Translations under genes and position numbers: made by a program | Source: Streptomyces sp. SDr-06 | GTDB lineage: Bacteria; Actinomycetota; Actinomycetes; Streptomycetales; Streptomycetaceae | DNA: 64,000 nt | Assembly (NCBI RefSeq): GCF_003324565.1 | Contig: NZ_QOLA01000004.1 | Location: 1-64,000, forward strand | Direction: 5' to 3' | In this document: in pieces, positions 57,601 to 64,000 of the stretch | Numbering within the stretch: the stretch's first letter is position 1 | Layout of the letters: each line of letters starts with the position of its first letter | The notes under the pieces: generated by a model | Database searches by the model: none | Told to the model about the DNA's origin: nothing | Seen by the model: only the letters and a program-made list of their open reading frames with translations

Positions 57601-58754
57601 CCTCGTACGCGCAGGCGCCCGGGGCGGTGGCCGATCCCGCCGCCCCGGCGCCCCGGCCGCCCGCGCGCGACCGGTACTTCGACTTCCTGCGTGCCCTCGC
57701 CCTGTTCCGGGTGGTGCTCTACCACCTGATGGGCTGGGCCTGGCTGCCGCTCGCCTTCCCGTCCATGGGCGTGATGTTCGCGCTCGCCGGGAACCTGATG
57801 GCGCGCTCCCTGAAGCGGCCCGCCGTCCAGGTGGTGCGCGGCCGCCTGCGCCGGCTGCTCCCGCCGATGTGGCTGCTCGGCGCGGTCGGCATCACCGGCA
57901 TGCTCGCCCAGGGCTGGGGCCCCGACTCCGACGGGCACCCCGCCTGGTGGTGGGGGCACCTGCTGTTCTGGGTGGTCCCGCTCAGCGACCCGCCGTACGG
58001 GGCGGGCCTGCCCGGCATCCACCACGTCCTGGGCGAGAACTGGGGCGCCAACCTCGCCGAGCCGCTCTGGTACCTGCGCGCCTACCTGTGGTTCGTGCTG
58101 CTCTCGCCGCTGTTCCGGGTGCTCATGCGGCGCCTGCCGTGGCTGACGATCCTCGCTCCGGTGGCGATCGCCGCGCTGATGGACGCCGTGGACCTCGGGC
58201 TGCCCACCCGCGTCGACTCCGCGCTCACCGACTTCGCCACCTTCGGCGCCTGCTGGATCCTCGGCATGGCCCACCAGGCGGGCGTACTGCGGAAGTTGCC
58301 CGCCTACCTGGTGCCCTCGCTCGCCCCCATCGTGATGGCCCTCGGCTACTGGTGGGCGGTGCGCGGCGGATACTCGATCACGGGCAGCACCGAGCTCGAC
58401 TCGATCCCGCTCGCACAGACCCTGTGGTCGCTCGGCGCCGTCCTCCTGCTGCTGCACATCAGCCCCTCGTGGCAGGTCTGGCCGGCCCCGCTGAGGCGAT
58501 GGGACCGGCTGATCACACTGCTCAACTCGCGGGCCGTGACGGTCTACCTGTGGCACAACCTGTGCATCCTGGCCGCCGCCACGGTCTGGGACGACCTGTG
58601 GAGCATCGACGCACTGGCCGGCGCGGCCAAGTTCCTCAACAGCTCCTGGCCGGTCCTCGCCGTGACCTGGGTGCTGATCGGCCTGTGCGTGCTGTGCTTC
58701 GGCTGGGTCGAGGACGTGGCGGCCAAGCGCCGGCCCCGGCTCTGGCCCGCCTGA
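57597..58754 (+). CDS. Membrane acyltransferase (acyltransferase_3 type) coupled to matB
   Basis: The 385-aa protein has about ten membrane helices and an Acyl_transf_3 layout: RYFDFLRALALFRVVLYHLMGWAW (with the conserved His), R-rich loop RGRLRRLLPPMW, and EPLWYLRAYLWFVLLSPLF. Such enzymes add O-acetyl or O-succinyl groups to exported glycans. The ATG overlaps the matB stop (ATGA), implying coupled translation and a shared product, probably acylation of the MatB polymer. A GC hairpin follows. Confidence 0.85.
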   Translation: MTSYAQAPGAVADPAAPAPRPPARDRYFDFLRALALFRVVLYHLMGWAWLPLAFPSMGVMFALAGNLMARSLKRPAVQVVRGRLRRLLPPMWLLGAVGITGMLAQGWGPDSDGHPAWWWGHLLFWVVPLSDPPYGAGLPGIHHVLGENWGANLAEPLWYLRAYLWFVLLSPLFRVLMRRLPWLTILAPVAIAALMDAVDLGLPTRVDSALTDFATFGACWILGMAHQAGVLRKLPAYLVPSLAPIVMALGYWWAVRGGYSITGSTELDSIPLAQTLWSLGAVLLLLHISPSWQVWPAPLRRWDRLITLLNSRAVTVYLWHNLCILAAATVWDDLWSIDALAGAAKFLNSSWPVLAVTWVLIGLCVLCFGWVEDVAAKRRPRLWPA

Positions 58755-58760
58755 GGCGAC

Positions 58761-58790
58761 CGGGCGGCGGCGCCTCACCGCCGCCGCCCG
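58761..58790 (+). terminator. Hairpin after the mat acyltransferase
   Basis: A perfect 12-bp GC stem (58761-58772 with 58779-58790) and 6-nt loop, 7 bp after the acyltransferase stop. It separates the mat genes from narK. No T run. Confidence 0.7.
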
Positions 58791-58828
58791 GATCCGGTGA
58801 AGACAAGGTTGCACCCCGGTCATCCGGC

Positions 58829-58844
58829 GGCACGCGACCGAAAC
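58829..58844 (+). promoter_or_regulatory. Partial GlnR-type site before narK
   Basis: GGCAC-N6-GAAAC matches the GlnR a/b half-box (gTnAC-n6-GaAAc) at all but the T, 53 bp before the narK start. It is weaker than the nnaR site and has no clear second half, so it may be chance. Confidence 0.3.
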
Positions 58845-58896
58845 CCGCCCTCCCTACGGTCGCCGGCACGACAAGCGACGCGACCGTGGAGGCGAC

Positions 58897-60234
58897 ATGG
58901 CAGGCCGTTGGATCGAGCGGTGGGAGCCGGAGGACGACACCTTCTGGCGCGAGACGGGCAGGAGCGTCGCCCGCCGCAACCTCTTCCTGTCCGTGTTCTG
59001 CGAACACGTCGGGTTCTCCATCTGGAGCCTGTGGTCGGTGATGGTGCTCTTCATGGGCCCGGCCTACGGGGTGGACCCGGCGGGCAAGTTCTTCCTGATC
59101 TCGGTGGCGACCCTCGTCGGCGCCCTGGTCCGCGTCCCGTACACCTTCGCCGTCGCCCGCTTCGGCGGCCGCAACTGGAGCGTCGTCAGCTCGCTGCTCC
59201 TGCTGGTCCCGGCGGCGGCCGCCTGGTTCGCCATGGAGCCGGGCACCTCGTACACCACCTTCCTCCTAATCGCGGCCGTCGCCGGGGTCGGCGGGGGCAA
59301 CTTCGCTTCCTCGATGACCAACATCAACGCCTTCTTCCCGCTCCGCGAGAAGGGCTGGGCGCTGGGGCTCAACGCGGGCGGCGGCAACATCGGCGTACCG
59401 GTGGTGCAGCTCGTCGGGCTGCTCGTCATCGCGACCGCGGGCGCGGGCCACCCGCGCGTCGTGCTCGCCGTCTACCTGCCGCTCGTCGCCCTGGCCGGGC
59501 TGTGCGCGGCCCTGGGCATGGACAACCTGGCGCCGGTGCGCAACGACAAGGGCGCGGTCCGCGAGGCGCTGCGCGAGGCGCACACCTGGATCATGGCTCT
59601 CCTGTACGTCGGCACCTTCGGCTCCTTCATCGGCTACAGCTTCGCCTTCGGCCTCGTCCTGCAGACCCAGTTCGGGCGGAGTCCGCTCCAGGCCGCCTCG
59701 CTCACCTTCATCGGGCCGCTGCTCGGCTCGCTGGTCCGGCCGGTCGGCGGCCGGCTCGCCGACCGTTTCGGCGGCGCCCGCATCACCCTGGGCAACTTCG
59801 CCGCGATGGCGGCGGCGACCGGCGTCGTCCTGTACGCCTCGGTGGACGCGTCGCTGCCCGTCTTCCTCGCCGGGTTCATCGCCCTGTTCGCGCTCAGCGG
59901 CCTCGGCAACGGCTCCACCTACAAGATGATCCCCGCGATCTTCCAGACCAGGGCGCTCGCCCGCGGGCTGCGGGGCGAGGAGGCGGCGGCCTACGGGCGG
60001 CGCCTCTCCGGGGCCGCCATGGGCCTGGTCGGGGCGGTCGGCGCGCTCGGCGGACTCGCCATCAACCTCGCCTTCCGCCAGTCCTTCCGGGCCGCGGGCA
60101 GCGGCACCGCCGCCTTCGTCGCCTTCCTGGCCTGTTACGCGGTGTGCTCCGCGGTGACCTGGGCGGTATACGTGCGCCGACCCGCGCGAGCGGCCGCCTC
60201 CACCGCGCCCGAGCCCGCCTGGGCGAAGGTGTGA
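58897..60234 (+). CDS. narK: Nitrate/nitrite transporter NarK
   Basis: The 445-aa MFS protein has 12 predicted helices and the nitrate-porter signature (GVGGGNFASSMTNINAFFP followed by KGWALGLNAGGGNIGVP). It would import nitrate or exchange nitrate and nitrite. ATG start after GGAGGCGAC. nnaR follows after 104 bp, which matches the narK-nnaR arrangement of Streptomyces as I recall. Confidence 0.93.
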   Translation: MAGRWIERWEPEDDTFWRETGRSVARRNLFLSVFCEHVGFSIWSLWSVMVLFMGPAYGVDPAGKFFLISVATLVGALVRVPYTFAVARFGGRNWSVVSSLLLLVPAAAAWFAMEPGTSYTTFLLIAAVAGVGGGNFASSMTNINAFFPLREKGWALGLNAGGGNIGVPVVQLVGLLVIATAGAGHPRVVLAVYLPLVALAGLCAALGMDNLAPVRNDKGAVREALREAHTWIMALLYVGTFGSFIGYSFAFGLVLQTQFGRSPLQAASLTFIGPLLGSLVRPVGGRLADRFGGARITLGNFAAMAAATGVVLYASVDASLPVFLAGFIALFALSGLGNGSTYKMIPAIFQTRALARGLRGEEAAAYGRRLSGAAMGLVGAVGALGGLAINLAFRQSFRAAGSGTAAFVAFLACYAVCSAVTWAVYVRRPARAAASTAPEPAWAKV

Positions 60235-60256
60235 TCCTGGCCGGCGGGGCCGGGAC

Positions 60257-60272
60257 GTAACACCCGGGAAAC
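60257..60272 (+). promoter_or_regulatory. GlnR-type a/b box before nnaR
   Basis: GTAAC-N6-GAAAC is an exact match to the GlnR a-site/b-site consensus (gTnAC-n6-GaAAc). In register six bases further come GAACC (60279-60283), then GTCAC (60290-60294), a weak second pair. It lies 67 bp before the nnaR start. MtrA has been reported to bind overlapping sequences in Streptomyces, so either regulator could act here. Confidence 0.6.
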
Positions 60273-60338
60273 CACGGTGAACCCCGGGCGTCACGCCCCG
60301 TTGGCACGCTCGGACGCCACCGCACCACCTGGAGAGTC

Positions 60339-61496
60339 ATGTCCGCAGAACCAGAAGCGGTCGCACCGCACGGACCCCTCAGCGGATTCACCGTCGGGGT
60401 CACCGCGGCCCGCCGGGCCGACGAGCTCGCGGCGCTGCTCACCCGCCGCGGGGCCGCGGTGCTGCACGCGCCCGCACTGCGGATCGTCCCGCTCGCCGAC
60501 GACAGCGAACTCCTCGCCGCCACCCAGGAGTTGATCGCCAAGACGCCCGACACGGTGGTGGCCACCACCGCCATCGGGTTCCGCGGCTGGGTCGAGGCCG
60601 CCGACGGATGGGGGATAGGGGATGCTCTCCTCGCCACCCTCAAGGGCGTCGAGCTCCTCGCCCGCGGCCCCAAGGTCAAGGGCGCGGTCCGGGCCGCCGG
60701 GCTCACCGAGCGGTGGTCGCCCTCGTCCGAGTCGATGGCCGAGGTCCTGGAGCGGCTGCTCGCCGAGGGCGTGGCGGGCCGGCGCATCGCGATCCAGCTG
60801 CACGGCGAACCGCTGCCCGGCTTCGTCGAGGCGCTGCGCGCGGGCGGCGCCGAGGTCGTCGGCGTGCCCGTGTACCGCTGGCTGCCGCCGCGGGATCCGG
60901 CCCCGCTCGACCGGCTCCTGGACGCCACCGTCTCGCACGGCCTGGACGCGCTCACCTTCACCAGCGCCCCGGCCGCGGCCTCCCTGCTCGGCCGGGCCGA
61001 GGAGCGCGGCATGCTCGCCGAGCTGCTGCTCGCCCTCCACCACGACGTGCTGCCCGCCTGTGTCGGACCGGTCACCGCGCTGCCGCTCCAGGCTCGCGGG
61101 GTGACCACCCTCGCCCCCGAGCGCTTCCGCCTGGGCCCGCTCGTCCAGCTCCTGTGCACCGAACTCCCCTCCCGCGCACGGTCGTTGCCGCTGGCCGGCC
61201 GACGCGTGGAGATCCGCGGCCAGGCCGTGCTCGTGGACGGCGAACTGCGCCCCGTGCCGCCCGCGGGCATGGCCCTGCTGCGCACTCTCGCCCGCCGCCC
61301 CGGCTGGGTGGTGCCGCGCGCCGAACTGCTCCGGGCGCTGCCGGGCTCGGGCACCGACGAACACGCCGTGGAGACGGCGATGGCCCGCCTGCGCACGGCA
61401 CTTGGCGCGCCCCGGATCATCCAGACGGTGGTCAAGCGCGGCTACCGCCTCGCGCTCGATCCGGCCGCCGACGCGAAGTACGCGGACGGCCGGTAG
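60339..61496 (+). CDS. nnaR: NnaR: uroporphyrinogen-III synthase-like/winged-helix regulator of nitrate assimilation
   Basis: The 385-aa protein joins a HEM4 (uroporphyrinogen-III synthase-like) domain (residues ~14-255; TVGVTAARRADELAALLTRRG, TSAPAAASLL) to a C-terminal OmpR-type winged helix (~290-375; LRTLARRPGWVVPRAELLRALPG, VKRGYRLAL). There is no receiver domain. NnaR is described in Streptomyces as an activator of nitrate/nitrite assimilation genes acting with GlnR; the HEM4 part may sense a metabolite. ATG start at 60339. Confidence 0.9.
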   Translation: MSAEPEAVAPHGPLSGFTVGVTAARRADELAALLTRRGAAVLHAPALRIVPLADDSELLAATQELIAKTPDTVVATTAIGFRGWVEAADGWGIGDALLATLKGVELLARGPKVKGAVRAAGLTERWSPSSESMAEVLERLLAEGVAGRRIAIQLHGEPLPGFVEALRAGGAEVVGVPVYRWLPPRDPAPLDRLLDATVSHGLDALTFTSAPAAASLLGRAEERGMLAELLLALHHDVLPACVGPVTALPLQARGVTTLAPERFRLGPLVQLLCTELPSRARSLPLAGRRVEIRGQAVLVDGELRPVPPAGMALLRTLARRPGWVVPRAELLRALPGSGTDEHAVETAMARLRTALGAPRIIQTVVKRGYRLALDPAADAKYADGR

Positions 61497-61574
61497 GAGG
61501 GGTTCCGGGGGCGGCCGCGGGCGGGCACTCTGGGGGGAAGCACTCACCGGTAACCCCTAGGCGGTGACAGGCGC

Positions 61575-62135
61575 ATGTTGCGGTTCGACTCCGGGCGGAT
61601 CTGTCTGGATCTGGTGGCGACCGGGGCGTACGAGAGTGAACAGCTCGACACCGCCGCACAGGTGGGCCAGTGGCTGCTGGGCGTGGGCCTGGTCCCGCGC
61701 GGCACCCCGCTCGCCGGACTCGACGCCGACTGGCCCCGGCGATTCGTCGAACTGCGCCGCTGCATCGGCCAGTTGATCCAGGCCGAGCTGGGCGGGGCCC
61801 CCGGCGGGGCGCCCGCCGCCCTCGACCGGGTCAACGCCCTCGCGGCCGCCCCGCCCCCGGGGGTACGGGCGATCCGGAGCGCCGACGGCGGGCTCGTGCG
61901 CACCCTGAGCCGCGCCCCGGACTGCGGCGCGCTGCTCGCCGCCGTCGCCCGGGACGCCGTCGACCTGCTCACCGACCCCGAGGCCAGGGCCCGCCTGCGC
62001 CAGTGCGAGGGCGACAACTGCCGGCTGCTCTACCTCGACACCTCGCGCGGACGCCGGCGCCGCTGGTGCTCCAGCGAGGTGTGCGGCAACCGCGAGCGGG
62101 TGGCCCGGCACCGGCGCCGCGTCGCCGCCCTGTGA
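61575..62135 (+). CDS. CGNR zinc-finger (ABATE) domain protein
   Basis: The 186-aa protein has an N-terminal ABATE domain (DSGRICLDLVATG to ~130) and a C-terminal CGNR zinc finger with LRQCEGDNCRLLYLDTSRGRRRRWCSSEVCGNRERVARHRRR, i.e. four Cys and the CGNR core. It is probably a DNA-binding, stress-responsive regulator; ABATE-CGNR proteins are actinobacterial and little studied. ATG start; separate from nnaR by 78 bp. Confidence 0.88.
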   Translation: MLRFDSGRICLDLVATGAYESEQLDTAAQVGQWLLGVGLVPRGTPLAGLDADWPRRFVELRRCIGQLIQAELGGAPGGAPAALDRVNALAAAPPPGVRAIRSADGGLVRTLSRAPDCGALLAAVARDAVDLLTDPEARARLRQCEGDNCRLLYLDTSRGRRRRWCSSEVCGNRERVARHRRRVAAL

Positions 62136-62270
62136 CCTCCGGGGCCCCCGGGACGACCGCCGCGCGAAGAAAGTCGCCCGGCGTTTGAATGGATCCCGAC
62201 AACCGCCCGTATGGAGAGACGAACCGGCTCGCAGCCGCGCGCCGGGATGGTCTCGACCTGGAGGTGCCGG

Positions 62271-62834
62271 TTGCGCAAGGATGCCGCCGTGGCCGATGAC
62301 CGTCCGCGCGGGGCCCGGCACCGCTCCGTGCCCGACGAGGAACTGATGCGGGCGCTGTACCGCGAGCACGCGGGGCCGCTGCTCGGGTACGTCATGCGCC
62401 TCGTCGCCGGCGACCGCCAGCGGGCCGAGGACGTGGTGCAGGAGACGCTCATCCGTGCCTGGAAGAACGCCGGTCAGCTCAACAGGGCCACCGGTTCGGT
62501 CCGCCCCTGGCTGGTGACGGTCGCGCGCCGCATCGTCATCGACGGCCACCGCAGCCGGCAGGCCCGGCCGCAGGAGGTCGATCCGTCGCCGCTGGAGGTC
62601 ATGCCCGCGGAGGACGAGATCGACAAGGCGTTGTGGCTGATGACCCTCTCCGATGCGCTCGACGACCTCACCCCGGCCCACCGGGAGGCGCTCATCGAGA
62701 CGTACTTCAAGGGACGTACGGTCAACGAGGCGGCCCAGGCGCTCGGCGTACCCAGCGGGACCGTGCGGTCCCGGGTCTTCTACGCCCTGCGCTCCATGAA
62801 ACTGGCACTGGAGGAACGGGGGGTGACGACATGA
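62271..62834 (+). CDS. sigU: ECF RNA polymerase sigma factor SigU
   Basis: The ~187-aa product has sigma region 2 (ELMRALYREHAGPLLGYVMRLVAGDRQRAEDVVQETLIRAWKN) and region 4 (LTPAHREALIETYFKGRTVNEAAQALGVPSGTVRSRVFYALRSMK). I chose the TTG at 62271 because GGAGGT lies five bases upstream; a GTG at 62289 preceded by AAGGA and an ATG at 62211 are alternatives. The stop overlaps the anti-sigma start (ATGA). Symbol follows the sigU-rsuA pair of S. coelicolor, where it affects secretion and development. Confidence 0.85.
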   Translation: MRKDAAVADDRPRGARHRSVPDEELMRALYREHAGPLLGYVMRLVAGDRQRAEDVVQETLIRAWKNAGQLNRATGSVRPWLVTVARRIVIDGHRSRQARPQEVDPSPLEVMPAEDEIDKALWLMTLSDALDDLTPAHREALIETYFKGRTVNEAAQALGVPSGTVRSRVFYALRSMKLALEERGVTT

Positions 62835-63592
62835 CGACAGGCGACCACGCGGAGGACTCGCCGCACGAGGCGGTCGGCGCGTACGCGCTCGGCATCCTGG
62901 ACGACGCCGAGGCCACCGCCTTCGAGGAACACCTCGCGGGCTGCGAGCTGTGCGCCGCCGAACTCGACGGCCTGGCGGGCATGGCGCCGATGCTGGCCAC
63001 CCTCAAGGAGTTCCCCGGCCCCGCCGCCCAGCCGCTGCGGCCGGCCCCGCCCGGCATGACCACCACCCTGATCAACGAGGTCGCGGCCCAGCGCGCCCGG
63101 CGCCGGCGGCGCACCACGTACCTGGTGGCGGCCGCGGCCGCGCTGATCATCGGCGGTCCGGCGGTCGCGGTGGTGGCGACCTCCGGCGACACCGGCACCC
63201 AGCAGAGCGCCGAGGCGCACCCGACCAGCCCGGCCGAGGACGCCTTCTTCAACCACATGACCCGGAAGGTGTCGGCGACCGACCCGAAGACCCAGGTCAC
63301 CGCGACCGTCGGCACCGAGGCCAAGGCCTGGGGCACCCACACCGTCCTGGAGCTGAAGAACGTCAAGGGCCCGCTGAAGTGCAGCCTGATCGCGGTCGGC
63401 AAGAACGGCGAACGGGAGACGGTGACCAGCTGGGCGGTGCCGAACTGGGGCTACGGCCTGCCCGACAGCCCGCACGAGACCGCCCGCTACCCGCTGTACG
63501 TGCACGGCGGCACGGGACTGGACCGCGCCCAGATCGACCACTTCGAGGTCCGTACCTCCGACGGGAAGGCGCTCGTGGACGTCCCGGCGTGA
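62831..63592 (+). CDS. rsuA: Zinc-type anti-sigma factor RsuA
   Basis: The 253-aa membrane protein has an N-terminal anti-sigma domain with the zinc motif His34-x3-Cys38-x2-Cys41 (EEHLAGCELC), an amphipathic stretch, a membrane helix at about 96-116 (LVAAAAALIIGGPAVAVVA) and a ~135-aa extracytoplasmic domain rich in beta strands. It would hold SigU at the membrane until an envelope signal releases it. Translationally coupled to sigU by a 4-bp overlap. Confidence 0.88.
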   Translation: MTTGDHAEDSPHEAVGAYALGILDDAEATAFEEHLAGCELCAAELDGLAGMAPMLATLKEFPGPAAQPLRPAPPGMTTTLINEVAAQRARRRRRTTYLVAAAAALIIGGPAVAVVATSGDTGTQQSAEAHPTSPAEDAFFNHMTRKVSATDPKTQVTATVGTEAKAWGTHTVLELKNVKGPLKCSLIAVGKNGERETVTSWAVPNWGYGLPDSPHETARYPLYVHGGTGLDRAQIDHFEVRTSDGKALVDVPA

Positions 63593-63721
63593 GCGCCGGG
63601 ACGCGACGCGGGACGCGACAACCGTCCCGACATGCGGTTCGGCACCGAATTGTGGCCTGACATCGGGTCCCCCTTCGCGTACGGTTGACGGCTGCCCAAT
63701 GCACGTCAGAAGGGGGCCTCG
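63593..63721. other. Intergenic region before the HelD/HelR gene
   Basis: These 129 bp hold no gene. I looked for the rifamycin-associated element (a long palindrome around GGGGCTT/AAGCCCC) reported upstream of some helR genes and did not find one. AAGGGGG at 63712-63718 is the likely ribosome-binding site for the next gene. Confidence 0.4.
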
Positions 63722-64000
63722 GTGGCCGCGCAGGATGCCGCTGTCGATTCCGCTGCCGGTACCTCCGAATCCGCTGTGGATTCGGTCCGGGAACGCGAAA
63801 TCGCTGGGGAACAGGTACATCTCGATCAGGTGTACCGCCGCCTGGAGGAGAAGATCCACGAGGCGGAGTTCCTGATGAACGACGCCGCCAAGCGCGGTCA
63901 GGTCGGCACGCCCGGCGCCCTCGCCGAACGCGACGCCCAGGTCTTCCGGGCGGGGGTCCACCTGAACCGGCTCAACAACGAGTTCGAGGACTTCCTCTTC
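63722..64000 (+). CDS. N-terminus of a HelD/HelR-family RNA polymerase-recycling ATPase (cut by window end)
   Basis: The 93 codons seen start at a GTG (VAAQDAAVDSAAG) and contain a charged helical stretch (EQVHLDQVYRRLEEKIHEAEFL, AAKRGQVGTPGALAERDAQVFRAGVHLNRLNNEFEDFLF). This is the N-terminal antiparallel coiled coil of the HelD class of UvrD-like ATPases, which pushes into the RNA polymerase secondary channel and frees stalled enzyme; the actinobacterial HelR branch can displace rifamycins. The helicase motifs lie outside the window, so HelD versus HelR is undecided. Confidence 0.75.
   Translation, partial: MAAQDAAVDSAAGTSESAVDSVREREIAGEQVHLDQVYRRLEEKIHEAEFLMNDAAKRGQVGTPGALAERDAQVFRAGVHLNRLNNEFEDFLF

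Overview
The window is a 64-kb piece of a high-GC actinobacterial chromosome, almost certainly Streptomyces. GC is very high with strong G/C third-position bias, and GTG and TTG starts are common. The set and order of genes (mtrAB-lpqB, hpf, secA, gdhB, pkaA-pkaB-prfB, ftsEX, smpB-ssrA, a matAB-type locus, narK-nnaR, sigU-rsuA) is what I recall from one arm of the S. coelicolor core chromosome. No insertion sequence, prophage, CRISPR array or tRNA gene was seen, so this looks like conserved core sequence with a few variable spots. Gene symbols are given by family and synteny recall; no database search was run.

Layout. 1-5.7 kb: the 3' end of an rRNA operon (5S) and its terminator, then a minus-strand five-gene chain (membrane protein, DUF4129, DUF4350, MoxR ATPase, DUF58) with translational overlaps. 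5.8-12.5 kb: mtnA, the envelope two-component system mtrA-mtrB with its lipoprotein partner lpqB, and a comF-like gene carrying an unusual C-terminal insertion. Between lpqB and comF lie two DnaA-box-like repeats. 12.8-21.9 kb: ribosome hibernation factor, an orphan NarL-type regulator, a YcaQ-type DNA glycosylase, a GNAT enzyme, secA with a strong terminator, an Rv3235-like protein, a DUF6912 protein, a HAD enzyme and a DJ-1/PfpI protein. 22.4-27.4 kb: the 180-kDa NAD-glutamate dehydrogenase.

27.5-37.8 kb, mostly minus strand: a GT87 mannosyltransferase-like protein, a polysaccharide/teichoic-acid ABC exporter, a divergent TetR regulator, a fused GT2/CDP-glycerol glycerophosphotransferase, and a sugar ABC importer (two permeases and a binding lipoprotein, no ATPase). 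38-47.3 kb: an FHA-FtsK ATPase divergent from two Ser/Thr kinases (pkaA, pkaB), then prfB, a serine/threonine/glycine-repeat wall protein with a class E sortase signal, and a small zinc-ribbon membrane protein. 47.6-51.6 kb: ftsE, ftsX, an S41 protease, smpB and the tmRNA gene. 51.6-58.8 kb: a small membrane protein, an MFS exporter divergent from a LysR regulator, then matA, matB and an overlapping acyltransferase, probably an exopolysaccharide (PNAG-like) synthesis unit. 58.9-64 kb: narK and nnaR for nitrate use, a CGNR regulator, sigU with its anti-sigma factor, and the start of a HelD/HelR-type RNA polymerase-recycling ATPase.

Much of the window serves the cell envelope and its control: MtrAB-LpqB, SecA, FtsEX, teichoic-acid export and synthesis, exopolysaccharide synthesis, a sortase substrate, Ser/Thr kinases and an FHA reader. 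A second theme is nitrogen (gdhB, narK, nnaR), with a full GlnR-type a/b site before nnaR. A third is translation and RNA polymerase rescue (hpf, prfB, smpB, ssrA, HelD/HelR). I found no clearly new multi-gene system. The best leads are the FHA-FtsK/kinase pair, the acyltransferase joined to matAB, the permease with an extra beta-sandwich-like loop domain, the ComF insertion, and several repeated motifs in promoters.
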